Source of the DNA: JABMPJ01 sp964345005
GTDB lineage: Bacteria > Verrucomicrobiota > Kiritimatiellia > UBA8416 > JABMPJ01
Reading direction: 5' to 3'
Assembly (NCBI GenBank): GCA_964345005.1
Contig: CAYFPQ010000002.1
Coordinates: forward strand, 1-64,000
DNA: 64,000 nt
The notes under the pieces: model-generated
What the model was told of the DNA's origin: nothing
Databases searched by the model: none
What the model saw: the letters and a program-made list of their open reading frames with translations, nothing else
Part shown: piece after piece, positions 17,503-25,350 of the stretch
Layout of the letters: each line of letters starts with the position of its first letter
How positions within the stretch are numbered: position 1 is the first letter of the stretch
Translations under genes and position numbers: made by a program

Positions 17503-17948
17503 GTCGCTGAACTCTCCGTCAAAGGTATTCCCTCTTCTGCATCATCAGTGTGTATCGCCACCTCAACCGCTGAAGGAACGCCGTCCTCTACGATGTAGCC
17601 CCGCAGGTCGGGTTGGCACGGATTGGCCAGGGAGACGATCAGGTAGACCACGTCCGGCGTGTAGGCGAGGCGCAAATCCTCCTCCGACATCCGTGCCGGC
17701 GTCTCGGGGTGACTATGCCAGATGGCCAACATGCGCGCGCCCTTGCTCCGCATATCCTTGATGGCATCAAACTGCTCCTGCGGGAGCATCGTGTAATGCT
17801 CCCTGGACGCATCGGCATTCGCCAGTTCGTAGAACGCCGTCGCCTGCCCATCCTTGCCGCCCAACAGACCGCAGGCCTCCAGGGGCGTCACGCGGCGGGC
17901 CGCAGCTATCATGGCATCTGCAATGGATTGGTCGATGGTAAGCATCAT
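17499..17948 (-). CDS. hcyD: JAMM-family metalloprotease maturing the sulfur carrier (HcyD-like)
   Basis: 149 residues. The complete JAMM zinc site is visible: Glu24 (PLEACGLLGG), His78 and His80 (WHSHPE), Ser88 and Asp91 (SEED). In related systems (HcyD, QbsD, Mec+) such proteases trim residues after the di-glycine of a ubiquitin-like sulfur carrier, or release the sulfur amino acid from it. Here the carrier two genes upstream does have residues beyond its glycines. It starts in a TGATG overlap with the E1-like gene and overlaps the sulfite reductase start. Confidence 0.85.
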   Translation of the reverse strand: MMLTIDQSIADAMIAAARRVTPLEACGLLGGKDGQATAFYELANADASREHYTMLPQEQFDAIKDMRSKGARMLAIWHSHPETPARMSEEDLRLAYTPDVVYLIVSLANPCQPDLRGYIVEDGVPSAVEVAIHTDDAEEGIPLTESSAT

Positions 17949-18766
17949 CAGCCGCCTGTTCCCTGTTTCAGATCGCAGACGGCCTGTGCTTCGTCTTTCA
18001 GTTCCGTGATCGTCGGTGTCTCCCCGCAGAGCGAACAGGTGGGTTTCCGCTTCAGGGAGACCTTGCGGAAATTCGCCTTCAGCGCGTTGTAGACCAGCAG
18101 GCTGTCGGTCAGCAGTTCGCCTTCACCCAGGACGTACTTGACCGCCTCCGTGGCCTGGAGCGTACCGATAACGCCGGCCAGTACTCCGAGCACACCGGCC
18201 TGGGAGCAGGAGGGAACGGCTCCCGGCGGCGGCGGCGCATTGAACACGCATCTGTAGCACGCGCTCTCGCCGGGAATCACCGTTATGAGCTGCCCATCGA
18301 ACCGCAGGATGCCCGCGTGCGAATAGGGCTTGCCGGCGAAATGACACGCATCCGCCACGAGGAACTTCGACGGAAAATTGTCGGTTCCGTCGATGACAAA
18401 ATCGTAGTCGGCCAGGATCCCGAGTGCGTTGTCGGCTGTCAGCCGTTGATGGTAGGCGCGAACCTGCACATCCGAATTGATCGCCTGCATCTTTGCCGCC
18501 GCGGATTCCACCTTGGGAACACCCACGTCGTCGGTGAAGTGGATGATCTGCCTCTGCAGATTGGTCAGGTCGACAACATCCGCATCGATTACCCCGATGG
18601 TTCCTATGCCGGCCGCGGCAAGATAGAGGCCCGCAGGTGATCCAAGCCCTCCGGCGCCAACCAGGAGCACCTTGCCCTCCAGTAGCTTCTCTTGTCCTTT
18701 GCCACCCACTTCCGAGAGGATGATGTGTCTCGAGTAGCGTTCGATCTGTTCTTCGGTAAGGTTCAC
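17948..18766 (-). CDS. hcyF: E1-like carrier-activating adenylyltransferase (MoeB/ThiF family, HcyF-like)
   Basis: 272 residues. It opens with the RYSRHIILSEVG signature, then the nucleotide-binding GAGGLGSP, the DADVVDLTNLQRQ motif and the zinc-binding pairs CYRC and CSLC. These enzymes adenylate the C-terminal glycine of a ThiS/MoaD-like protein. The GTG start overlaps the carrier gene by four bases (GTGA), so the two are coupled. The setting with metY, a JAMM protease and sulfite reductase points to homocysteine synthesis rather than thiamine or molybdopterin, although sharing with those pathways is possible. Confidence 0.87.
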   Translation of the reverse strand: MNLTEEQIERYSRHIILSEVGGKGQEKLLEGKVLLVGAGGLGSPAGLYLAAAGIGTIGVIDADVVDLTNLQRQIIHFTDDVGVPKVESAAAKMQAINSDVQVRAYHQRLTADNALGILADYDFVIDGTDNFPSKFLVADACHFAGKPYSHAGILRFDGQLITVIPGESACYRCVFNAPPPPGAVPSCSQAGVLGVLAGVIGTLQATEAVKYVLGEGELLTDSLLVYNALKANFRKVSLKRKPTCSLCGETPTITELKDEAQAVCDLKQGTGG

Positions 18767-18972
18767 GCTCTCCCGCCTCCCATGAAATAGAGGAACTCGA
18801 TGCGGTCGCCATCCTTGATCACGGTGCTCTCAAAAGCACTCCGATCCATGATCTCGCCATTCAGTTCTACACTGACCATGTCGGGCATCTTCACTTTCCG
18901 ATCCGCCAGCAGTTCCGAGACGGTCATCTCACCACCCAGGTCTGTTGGCTCCCCATTGATCTTCACTGTCAT
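18763..18972 (-). CDS. hcyS: ThiS-like sulfur carrier protein with masked di-glycine (HcyS-like)
   Basis: 69 residues of beta-grasp type. It ends in FMGGGRA: the glycines needed for adenylation (65-67) are followed by Arg68 and Ala69. The terminal residues would have to be removed before activation, which fits the JAMM protease in the same operon. In Wolinella succinogenes, HcyS carries a C-terminal alanine that HcyD removes. The thiocarboxylated carrier would then donate sulfur to O-acetylhomoserine. It starts 21 bases after metY with an AAGGTGG site. Confidence 0.85.
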   Translation of the reverse strand: MTVKINGEPTDLGGEMTVSELLADRKVKMPDMVSVELNGEIMDRSAFESTVIKDGDRIEFLYFMGGGRA

Positions 18973-18992
18973 GATCTACTCCACCTTCCTTG

Positions 18993-20231
18993 CTATGATG
19001 CGCTGCTGAGCGCCTGTTCAATGTCTTCCAAGATATCGTCCACGTGCTCGATCCCCACCGAGAAACGCACCAGGTCATCGGTAACCCCCATCGCTTCACG
19101 CTCTTCATCGCTTGCATCCCGACAAAACGTTGACGCAGGGTGGATGACCAGCGTCTTGGCGTCCCCGAGATTGGCAAGATTCTGGGCCCGCTCCAACGCG
19201 TTGATAAACTTGAATGCCCGTTCCTTTGTTCCGAGCCGGAGCGTCAAGAGTGAGCCGAAGCCGTCACCGAACTGGCGTGTTGCCACCGTATGGTCAGGAT
19301 GGTCCGGCAGTCCGGGGTAGCGCACGCCATCAACGCGCGCATCCCGTGCCACCGACCGGGCCACTTGCGCTGCATTTGCACAGTGACGCTCCATACGCAC
19401 CGCGAGCGATTCAATGCCAACTGACATCAGGAACGCGTTGAACGGCGAGAAACAGGCGCCAAGGTCCCGGTGCACCCGACTACGCAGGCTCGCAACGAAA
19501 GCAAACCCCCGTACACGCTTATAGAAAGACGTGAGGTGTGGATACCTGGGACCGGACCAGTCGAAACTGCCGCAGTCCACGATGATGCCGCCAACGGCGT
19601 TCCCATGCCCGTTGATGTACTTGGAGGTGGAATGGATCACGATGTCGGCGCCCAACGTCTTCGGACGACATAGCACCGGTGTCGTGGCCGTGTTGTCGAC
19701 CACGAGCACAACCCCATGCTCCTTGGCGATCGCAGCAATCGCAGCGATATCCGGGACGTCCAGCTTGGGATTCCCGATCGTCTCGACGAAGATCAGCCTG
19801 GTGCGCTCGTTGATGGCCGCGCGGTAGGCGTCGACATCAACGGTATTCACGAACCGTGTTGTGATGCCATACCGCTTCAGGGTGTGCGCGAAGAGAGAGT
19901 AGGTGCCACCGAATATGCTGTTGCCGGAAACAACTTCATCGCCGCTACCTGCGAGGCCAAGGACCACCGTGCTTATGGCTGCCATCCCCGACGCACATGA
20001 GATGGCCGCCACCCCATCCTCGAGAACCGTCATTCGACGCTCGAACCTATCCAGTGTCGGGTTGCCGATGCGACTGTAGACGTAACCCGCATCGCGACCG
20101 GCAAAGACAGCTTCCAACTGCTCCGCAGACTCGCAGGCAAATGACGTACTCTGGAAGATGGGCAGTGTCGTCGCCCCAGTCGTCTCTTCCGGCACGTACG
20201 CGCCGTGCAACAGCTTTGTGTTCATGTGCAT
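18993..20231 (-). CDS. metY: O-acetylhomoserine sulfhydrylase (MetY)
   Basis: 412 residues of the Cys/Met-metabolism PLP family. Visible are YSRIGNPTLDRFE, SGMAAIS, NPKLDVPD, VDNTATTP and the PLP-lysine site STSKYINGHG. The C-terminus SVGIEHVDDILEDIEQAL is typical. It heads the operon and would form homocysteine, here probably from the carrier thiocarboxylate. The ATG at 20231 has GAGGGG upstream; an ATG two codons in is also possible. It could act on free sulfide as well. Confidence 0.9.
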   Translation of the reverse strand: MHMNTKLLHGAYVPEETTGATTLPIFQSTSFACESAEQLEAVFAGRDAGYVYSRIGNPTLDRFERRMTVLEDGVAAISCASGMAAISTVVLGLAGSGDEVVSGNSIFGGTYSLFAHTLKRYGITTRFVNTVDVDAYRAAINERTRLIFVETIGNPKLDVPDIAAIAAIAKEHGVVLVVDNTATTPVLCRPKTLGADIVIHSTSKYINGHGNAVGGIIVDCGSFDWSGPRYPHLTSFYKRVRGFAFVASLRSRVHRDLGACFSPFNAFLMSVGIESLAVRMERHCANAAQVARSVARDARVDGVRYPGLPDHPDHTVATRQFGDGFGSLLTLRLGTKERAFKFINALERAQNLANLGDAKTLVIHPASTFCRDASDEEREAMGVTDDLVRFSVGIEHVDDILEDIEQALSSAS

Positions 20232-20299
20232 ACAGCCCCTCGTCAGTTCACCAGTTCGGGCTTCACCTACGCCATGTCGACTTCATCGCCCATCGCAAC

Positions 20300-20360
20300 A
20301 AACCACCGGATCACATAACCCTGAAAAGGTGATAATGATAGTAACCTATTGAAACATAAC
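20300..20360 (-). promoter_or_regulatory. Probable promoter/operator region of the metY operon
   Basis: Read on the minus strand, an AT-rich patch contains GGTTACTATCATTATCACC, an imperfect inverted repeat with GGT...ACC ends, just below a TTTCAATAG stretch. It is the only AT-rich patch upstream of metY and could hold the promoter and a repressor site. No SAM riboswitch consensus was found in the ~70-base leader that follows. Confidence 0.3.
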
Positions 20361-20379
20361 CGCGATGTCAACCGCAAAT

Positions 20380-20519
20380 AGCAAGAAAATGGAGTCAACG
20401 ACGACTTCTGGAGTGCGCCGGAGAACTACGGCGACGCCCTTTGGTCTACGGGGCACAGCTCCATGGATCTGGAGGAGATCGTGGCCAGGGCAGATGCGTT
20501 GGCCGCCGGTTCGAGCTGA
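20380..20519 (+). pseudogene. 3' remnant of an unidentified gene
   Basis: An open frame without a start codon runs from a stop near 20377 to TGA at 20517-20519. It encodes a protein-like tail: DDFWSAPENYGDALW followed by MDLEEIVARADALAAGSS. The acidic, helical ending resembles the tail of a small antitoxin or regulator, but I cannot name it. The region between metY and the PEP-CTERM gene holds nothing else that I can support. Confidence 0.3.
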
Positions 20520-20600
20520 TGACAGTCCGGGGAGCCAACTGACACGATACCCGGACTTACACCGCTTCTACCAGAAACGGGGGTTTTCGTGGTCCGCGCC

Positions 20601-21251
20601 CTACTGCCGCCTCCTTCGGCGAATGGTGGCAATCATGACGGCACCGCCCAGTCCGAACAAAATCCACGTTGAAGGTTCCGGCACCTGTCCCGCCCAGAGA
20701 CCTTGGCCGGGAGTGGTGTTCCATGCCCAATCGTGGATAGTTGCGCCAGCACCAGTGGCACCAGAGACGCTCATTCTGACCCAACCATAGTGGGTGTTGC
20801 CGTCAGTATCAAAGCGCACACCAAGATATCCATTCTGGACCCCGATCCACTGCCCGTGTGCACCGTAGTTCCAATTTGCAAGAGTGACATGGGTCCGATC
20901 TTCGACCCATACGTGGTCTTCAGCAGGTGGGTCTTCTATGTCTGTGCCATAAGACGTGGGAACAGGAAAAGAGAACAGGTCTCCGCCGCTCTCAACGAAT
21001 TGTCCATACCAGTCGTTCTCCCCAGATTCCCGAAACCAAGTGAACTCTGTCGAGCAGTCGACAAAGAAGTCGTTGTCACCGTTGCCGTCCAAATCAAGAT
21101 AGGTACTGTGGATTGAGGGAAATTCATTCCCGGATGCTCCTCCAATACCCATCGCGATGTTCTGTGCGCCTGACCAGGCAATAGGCCCAGCCGCGGCACT
21201 CAGAGAGAGCGCCACGACCAGAGCGGCAACAACTATTGCTTGAGTCTTCAC
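20601..21251 (-). CDS. PEP-CTERM sorted exported protein
   Basis: 216 residues. A signal peptide (residues 1-21, ending LSAAAG) and a C-terminal sorting tail VPEPSTWILFGLGG followed by a hydrophobic helix and RRRRRQ identify a PEP-CTERM protein, processed by an exosortase. The body has STYLDLDGNGDNDFF, an Asp-rich loop that could bind calcium, and a beta-rich sequence. Its start overlaps the subtilase stop by four bases, so the two are co-translated. No exosortase gene is in this window. Function of the mature protein is unknown. Confidence 0.8.
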   Translation of the reverse strand: MKTQAIVVAALVVALSLSAAAGPIAWSGAQNIAMGIGGASGNEFPSIHSTYLDLDGNGDNDFFVDCSTEFTWFRESGENDWYGQFVESGGDLFSFPVPTSYGTDIEDPPAEDHVWVEDRTHVTLANWNYGAHGQWIGVQNGYLGVRFDTDGNTHYGWVRMSVSGATGAGATIHDWAWNTTPGQGLWAGQVPEPSTWILFGLGGAVMIATIRRRRRQ

Positions 21252-23605
21252 TTCACTCGTTTCAGGCGATAGAACGCGTTCGACACAACCGGTGTTCCGT
21301 TTGTCCAGACGAAGTCATCGTCATGGTTAGCCGAAACGGTCTCCTCCAAGTTCCATGTCAAGTTCGAGGAGGCCAGATCGTTTGTAGTCCCTTCCACTTT
21401 GTACACCCCTCCGGCAAGTCCCGGCCATGTCAACTGGACGACTCCATTGCTGCCGATGGGGCCTGCATCCGTAATCTCGAAGTCTGGTCCATCCTCCTCT
21501 GCGTTGCTCATTATGACAACGGAGACATCCTGATAACCGTTGGACAGCGAACCCTTGTGACTGATCACCCCTTTATACCATAGATTGCCCGGGGCCTCAA
21601 CGGCGACCTGTTCCACGTTGTCGAGAGTGTTGTCTCCCGTCGTGGCTGCATTGGTCGGGTTCTGCGGGTCCAAAACCCAAGGATAGTTCGTCGCCATCAT
21701 GCCCTGTGAGTATGGCCCGTACACGCGCAGGTCGATGTCGTTGACCAGGACGCTGTTAGTTACGTTGTGTGCAGGGTAGACCGGAGGCTGATTGCCTTCC
21801 GGGTCTGTCCAGGCGATGGTGAACGTCATAGTCGAATTCGTGCCCAGGCCCTTCGCCCACACAGTTGCGGTTGAGTTGGTTCCGGTCTCGTAGAGTCTGA
21901 CTTCGCGAATATGGGGCAGCGAGTCAAACCATGCCACGTTGTTACTCACAGCCCATGCCATATCCAACACGTCGACCAAGCCCCAACCCGACTTGTAATC
22001 GGGTCCTGGCGTTTCAAGGTCGGTGGCCGCTGCAATAGTCAAGGCCTTGTACGTGGAGCCCAGCATCGGTGAATTCGTCCCATAGAACAGCTCGTGTTTC
22101 TGCTGGATTAGCGCGAGCGAACCGGCAACACCACCTGCACAGAAGCTCGATCCCTCGTAGTAGTCATAGGCACTAGTGGCGCTATCGCTTGCGCTGTACA
22201 CTGTGCTGGCAACGGCCATCACGTCGGGTTTGATCCGGCCATCATCCGCGGGACCTCGGCTGCTCTGATACTGCGTGCTGTATATGAAGGTATTGTTGGT
22301 CGAGCCGCTGACATATGCACGACCAACAACCAGTGGATTCTTGGCGCAAGCGTACTCATTCAGTGTATCGTAGCCGTCTGTGAGATCGCCATCACGCGGA
22401 TGGAGGGCCCAGTCGTTGGTCCACGTCTTGTGGTAGTAGCAGTAGTGCGTCTGGTATTGATACTCTTCCTTGTTCTCGTCGCCGGACGAGAAGACGGCCA
22501 AGTTGTAGGGGGCATCGTAGAGAGACTGGTCCCATTTCCATGGATAGTATGAGTATGCACCAAAACGAGGCACGATGCTGGCGTTGGTGTCTGATCCAAC
22601 CCACCAGATGTCACCTGTATCAGGCCATTTGTACCACCCCGCGTGCCGTCCATATGGGTGTGCAGAGACTTGAATAGATGGATGGTCCGCAACCATCTGT
22701 GAGAAAGAGGCGACATCAGCATCCCATACCTTCAGGCTTAACTGAGGTGCCATTCCCTTCGCCGAGGAAACCTGGCCGCGCGCTGCCATGGTAGCTGCCA
22801 CAGCGGTAGCATGGGGGTGAGACATGGCGGTGTCGTCAATCTGATCTACACGATTACTCCAGAACTCCTGATGATTCTCGCGGCATTCGGCAACATCCCA
22901 GAGACCGGCCTGGATACCGTGGCCACCAAGCCAGAACGGAGTGGTTTGCACGTCGTCGGTCTTGATGTGTTGAGCAACCACAGTGTTATGCGCAATGAGA
23001 AGCTCGGGACGACCTTCCGAATCGAAATCGGTAATAACAGCCACACCGCCTCGTGGGTCTGCATAGTCCACCGCAATGCCCTGACGTTTAGCTTCGGCAT
23101 CTCTTCTCTCCTGCCGTCGAGTTGTCTCGTTGCGCTCCCGCTTTGCTCGCCTGATCATGTCGACAGCGATGTGCTTCCGCCGCACATCGTACGCGATGCG
23201 CTTGGATGCGTCTGGCTCGTAAACCGGTGCAAGTTCTTCAAGAGCGCGGACCTCACGCGGCGACATGTTGGATATGCTGCCGCCCATGAGCATCTGCGCG
23301 AGTTCTTCACCGGTGACGACGTTGTTCTCCGCCAGTTTGCCCCACGCCTTCTGGCGATCCGCTACGAGTGGGGAGTCTTTGACGACGCTGCCACCGGGCA
23401 GCCGGCCATGCTGGTAGACGTGACTGAGCTGTTCGTCTGTGAGCATCTTCGACTCCCACATCTTGTCCCAGAGCCATTTTTCGGAGTCGCCAACTTGCAT
23501 ATCATCGGTCTCGAGACCAGTGACGATCGGCTCGAGTGCTGCGGCACTGAGCAGCAGCATGGTCTTCAGGAACACACAAGCTCCTGTGATAATCTTCTTC
23601 TGCAT
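21248..23605 (-). CDS. Secreted subtilisin-like serine protease (peptidase S8)
   Basis: 785 residues. After a signal peptide (~1-24) and a charged N-terminal region (~30-220), the S8 domain shows Asp237 (LWDVAE), His265 (SHPHATAVAA) and Ser486 (GSSFCAGGVAG). The serine motif departs from the usual GTSMA. A jelly-roll domain (~560-700) and a tail ending AFYRLKRVK follow. The tail form is common in secreted PVC proteins. It is the first gene of a two-gene unit with the PEP-CTERM protein and may process or be tethered near it. The 5' end shows GAGAGGTAG before the ATG. Confidence 0.82.
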   Translation of the reverse strand: MQKKIITGACVFLKTMLLLSAAALEPIVTGLETDDMQVGDSEKWLWDKMWESKMLTDEQLSHVYQHGRLPGGSVVKDSPLVADRQKAWGKLAENNVVTGEELAQMLMGGSISNMSPREVRALEELAPVYEPDASKRIAYDVRRKHIAVDMIRRAKRERNETTRRQERRDAEAKRQGIAVDYADPRGGVAVITDFDSEGRPELLIAHNTVVAQHIKTDDVQTTPFWLGGHGIQAGLWDVAECRENHQEFWSNRVDQIDDTAMSHPHATAVAATMAARGQVSSAKGMAPQLSLKVWDADVASFSQMVADHPSIQVSAHPYGRHAGWYKWPDTGDIWWVGSDTNASIVPRFGAYSYYPWKWDQSLYDAPYNLAVFSSGDENKEEYQYQTHYCYYHKTWTNDWALHPRDGDLTDGYDTLNEYACAKNPLVVGRAYVSGSTNNTFIYSTQYQSSRGPADDGRIKPDVMAVASTVYSASDSATSAYDYYEGSSFCAGGVAGSLALIQQKHELFYGTNSPMLGSTYKALTIAAATDLETPGPDYKSGWGLVDVLDMAWAVSNNVAWFDSLPHIREVRLYETGTNSTATVWAKGLGTNSTMTFTIAWTDPEGNQPPVYPAHNVTNSVLVNDIDLRVYGPYSQGMMATNYPWVLDPQNPTNAATTGDNTLDNVEQVAVEAPGNLWYKGVISHKGSLSNGYQDVSVVIMSNAEEDGPDFEITDAGPIGSNGVVQLTWPGLAGGVYKVEGTTNDLASSNLTWNLEETVSANHDDDFVWTNGTPVVSNAFYRLKRVK

Positions 23606-23766
23606 AATCTACCTCTCCTCTGTAGTGAGGAGTGAGCTTGCGGATCATCGGAAGCAACGTGTTCCGGGACTCGAGGAAATCAGAGAAGTCAACGCCTTCT
23701 AAGACGAGCCCCGGAGCAACGAGGCCAGTGGTTTACCGCAAGCTTACTCCAAAGTCTGTTTTCTGG

Positions 23767-23988
23767 CTACCTGTCAACTTGCTCGCTGTCTACGCCACCT
23801 CCCTTCTCTTTTTTCGATCTATACTCATTGCTTCCGGGGCCAAATCGGTCCCAGATATCGGCGCAGGCAATCGCATCGCTGCCGCATTCTGGACAGCACA
23901 CGAACAAACCAAAACTCCGCCACTGAGCCCGGTGGCCGCATTTCGTACAGACGTACTTCCTGTTTGTGCCCAAGGCCATGACAGCCAT
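23767..23988 (-). CDS. Small zinc-ribbon protein
   Basis: About 73 residues with two CXXC pairs (YVCTKCG and CCPECG) spaced as in a zinc ribbon, followed by a charged tail. The ATG at 23988 has GAGAGG nearby; a GTG at 24000 is an alternative. No other features support a function. Small rubredoxin- or ribbon-type proteins of this kind are often DNA- or RNA-associated, but that is only family knowledge. Confidence 0.45.
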   Translation of the reverse strand: MAVMALGTNRKYVCTKCGHRAQWRSFGLFVCCPECGSDAIACADIWDRFGPGSNEYRSKKEKGGGVDSEQVDR

Positions 23989-24151
23989 TCCTCTCACCAC
24001 CTTCCCGCAAGCCTATCTTCAGCATGCACTGTAGCTTCATCTTTGCGACTGCATCTATGCGCCTTAAGTCTTACGGGAATCTCCCTAAGGGGATTTCCCT
24101 ATAGCGTCCGGCACTGAACCGAGGCACGAAAAAAGGCGCGACTCCTTTCAC

Positions 24152-24265
24152 GCTCACCGGAGGCTCACCAAAAGCCTGCAAAGAACGATCCCAGAGCCAC
24201 GCCACGAGGGCGTGCCTTCCGTCAGCTTGTTCTTTGCTCAAATGAATTGGTGATTTCCGGTGAGC
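24152..24265. other. 114-base nested inverted repeat (structured RNA or mobile palindrome)
   Basis: Outer arms GCTCACCGGA (24152-24161) and TCCGGTGAGC (24256-24265) pair perfectly. TCACCA/TGGTGA, GCAAAGAAC (24178-24186) with GTTCTTTGC (24229-24237) and CACGCC/GGCGTG (24198-24214) nest inside. It lies in a gene-poor stretch (23989-24433). It may be a non-coding RNA or a palindromic mobile repeat. Nothing else was recognised between 24266 and 24433. Confidence 0.5.
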
Positions 24266-24433
24266 AACTGCCGAAACGCAGTGTATTCAGTTTTCAGTCA
24301 AGTCTTCAGCTAGGCTATTGTCCTTTCGTATCCGAATCACAGCCTGTCATCATGTTGCGGACCGTAGCGCTACGCTCTCCTCCACGCAAGACCTTTTTTC
24401 GCGTCGCGCTCATTCCATCTGTGCTGAGTCATC

Positions 24434-24775
24434 TCAACCGACTGCTTTGTAAGGCCCAAGCAGCCGCTCCAGATTCTCGGCGATGTACCCCATCAGGGCC
24501 CCTCTCGTCTTTACGCTCCTGCCCTGATATTGAGCCGCCGTTCTCCCCAAGCCTATCATCTGCTTGAATAGCTGGCTGACATCCACCTGTTCGCCGGCCA
24601 GTGGCCGCAACTCTTCTTCTGGTCCACTTGTCGCCCACTCCTTCAGCGCATCAAGCACATCCCGCCACAACCCGAGCATCTCGGCTCGGCACTGGTTCTT
24701 GTTGGCCCGATTCACTGGCAGGGCTGTCAACCGAAACCAGTCCTCCGATTTGCTGGCGATCTCCGCGATCTCCAC
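24434..24775 (-). CDS. Hypothetical protein, possibly truncated
   Basis: About 113 residues from a GTG start. The composition is protein-like and helical (LGLWRDVLDALKEWA, VSQLFKQMIGLGRTAAQY), ending GYIAENLERLLGPYKAVG. I do not recognise the family. The open frame runs on upstream into sequence that is the reverse of a tRNA 3' end, so that part is not coding. The gene may be a fragment left by an integration event. Confidence 0.35.
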   Translation of the reverse strand: MEIAEIASKSEDWFRLTALPVNRANKNQCRAEMLGLWRDVLDALKEWATSGPEEELRPLAGEQVDVSQLFKQMIGLGRTAAQYQGRSVKTRGALMGYIAENLERLLGPYKAVG

Positions 24776-24851
24776 ACAGCTTTGCCCTGCGGTTTGTGTG
24801 TCTCTGTGTGAGGCAAGGCTGTCGGAGCCTTGTGTCTTGTGGGTGTGTCCT

Positions 24852-24879
24852 GTAGGTTCGAGCCCTACCGCCGGAACCA
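24852..24879 (+). other. tRNA 3'-end fragment (T arm, acceptor strand and CCA)
   Basis: GTAGG-TTCGAGC-CCTAC forms a canonical T arm and is followed by CGCCGGA, a discriminator A and CCA. The complementary 5' acceptor (TCCGGCG) and a D arm are absent upstream, so this is not a complete tRNA gene. Isolated tRNA 3' ends are the usual footprint of tyrosine-recombinase attachment sites, so this may be one end of a past or present integrated element. Confidence 0.55.
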
Positions 24880-24984
24880 ATCCTGCTCTGCTGCTCCCGT
24901 CTTCATTCTCCCCGCTCGTGAAATGATTCCTTCTTGTCCATGTGTGCTCATGGGGCGTAGACTGGGTGTAGTGGAGGATATGAA

Positions 24985-25350
24985 ATGATATTGGTTGTTG
25001 ATGACGAGACGGATTTGCGGAACGTATTGAGTCGCTCACTGAGCCACCACGGTTACCGGGTGGAGACAGCGCGTGATGGCGCAGAGGCGTTCGACCTTGT
25101 GAAGTCACCGGACTGTAAGTGCATTCTGCTCGACATCAACATGCCGCGCATCAACGGTGTGGAGCTCCTCCTGTTGATGCAGGCCGAAGATATCCATGTG
25201 CCCACAATCTTGATGGCGGGATTCGATGACTATGAAGAGGAGGAAATGAAGCAGTTCACCAACGTTGCAACACTGCTTCACAAGCCGTTCCAGCTCGACG
25301 CCGCGCTTGAGGCTATCAAGAAATACGCCCTTCCTCCTTTACAGTCCTGA
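24985..25350 (+). CDS. Stand-alone response-regulator receiver protein
   Basis: 121 residues, receiver domain only: acidic pair Asp6/Asp7 (VVDDETD), phospho-acceptor Asp50 (ILLDINMP), and HKPF near the end for the conserved Lys. No output domain follows, so it would act by protein interaction, as CheY-type proteins do. It is isolated, with no kinase next to it. Its 3' end overlaps the convergent reductase gene by 35 bases. Confidence 0.85.
   Translation: MILVVDDETDLRNVLSRSLSHHGYRVETARDGAEAFDLVKSPDCKCILLDINMPRINGVELLLLMQAEDIHVPTILMAGFDDYEEEEMKQFTNVATLLHKPFQLDAALEAIKKYALPPLQS

Noticed and set aside
20232..20360. SAM riboswitch upstream of metY
   Set aside because: The leader has a GATGAA but lacks the conserved helix junctions and CCCGGCAACC-like block.
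24785..24879. Complete tRNA gene with a long variable arm
   Set aside because: A possible anticodon stem (AAGGC/GCCTT) exists, but no D arm and no 5' acceptor strand pairs with CGCCGGA.
24776..25108. N-terminal extension of the hypothetical gene at 24434-24775, containing VPAVGLEPT
   Set aside because: That peptide is the antisense of a tRNA 3' end, a well-known false translation.
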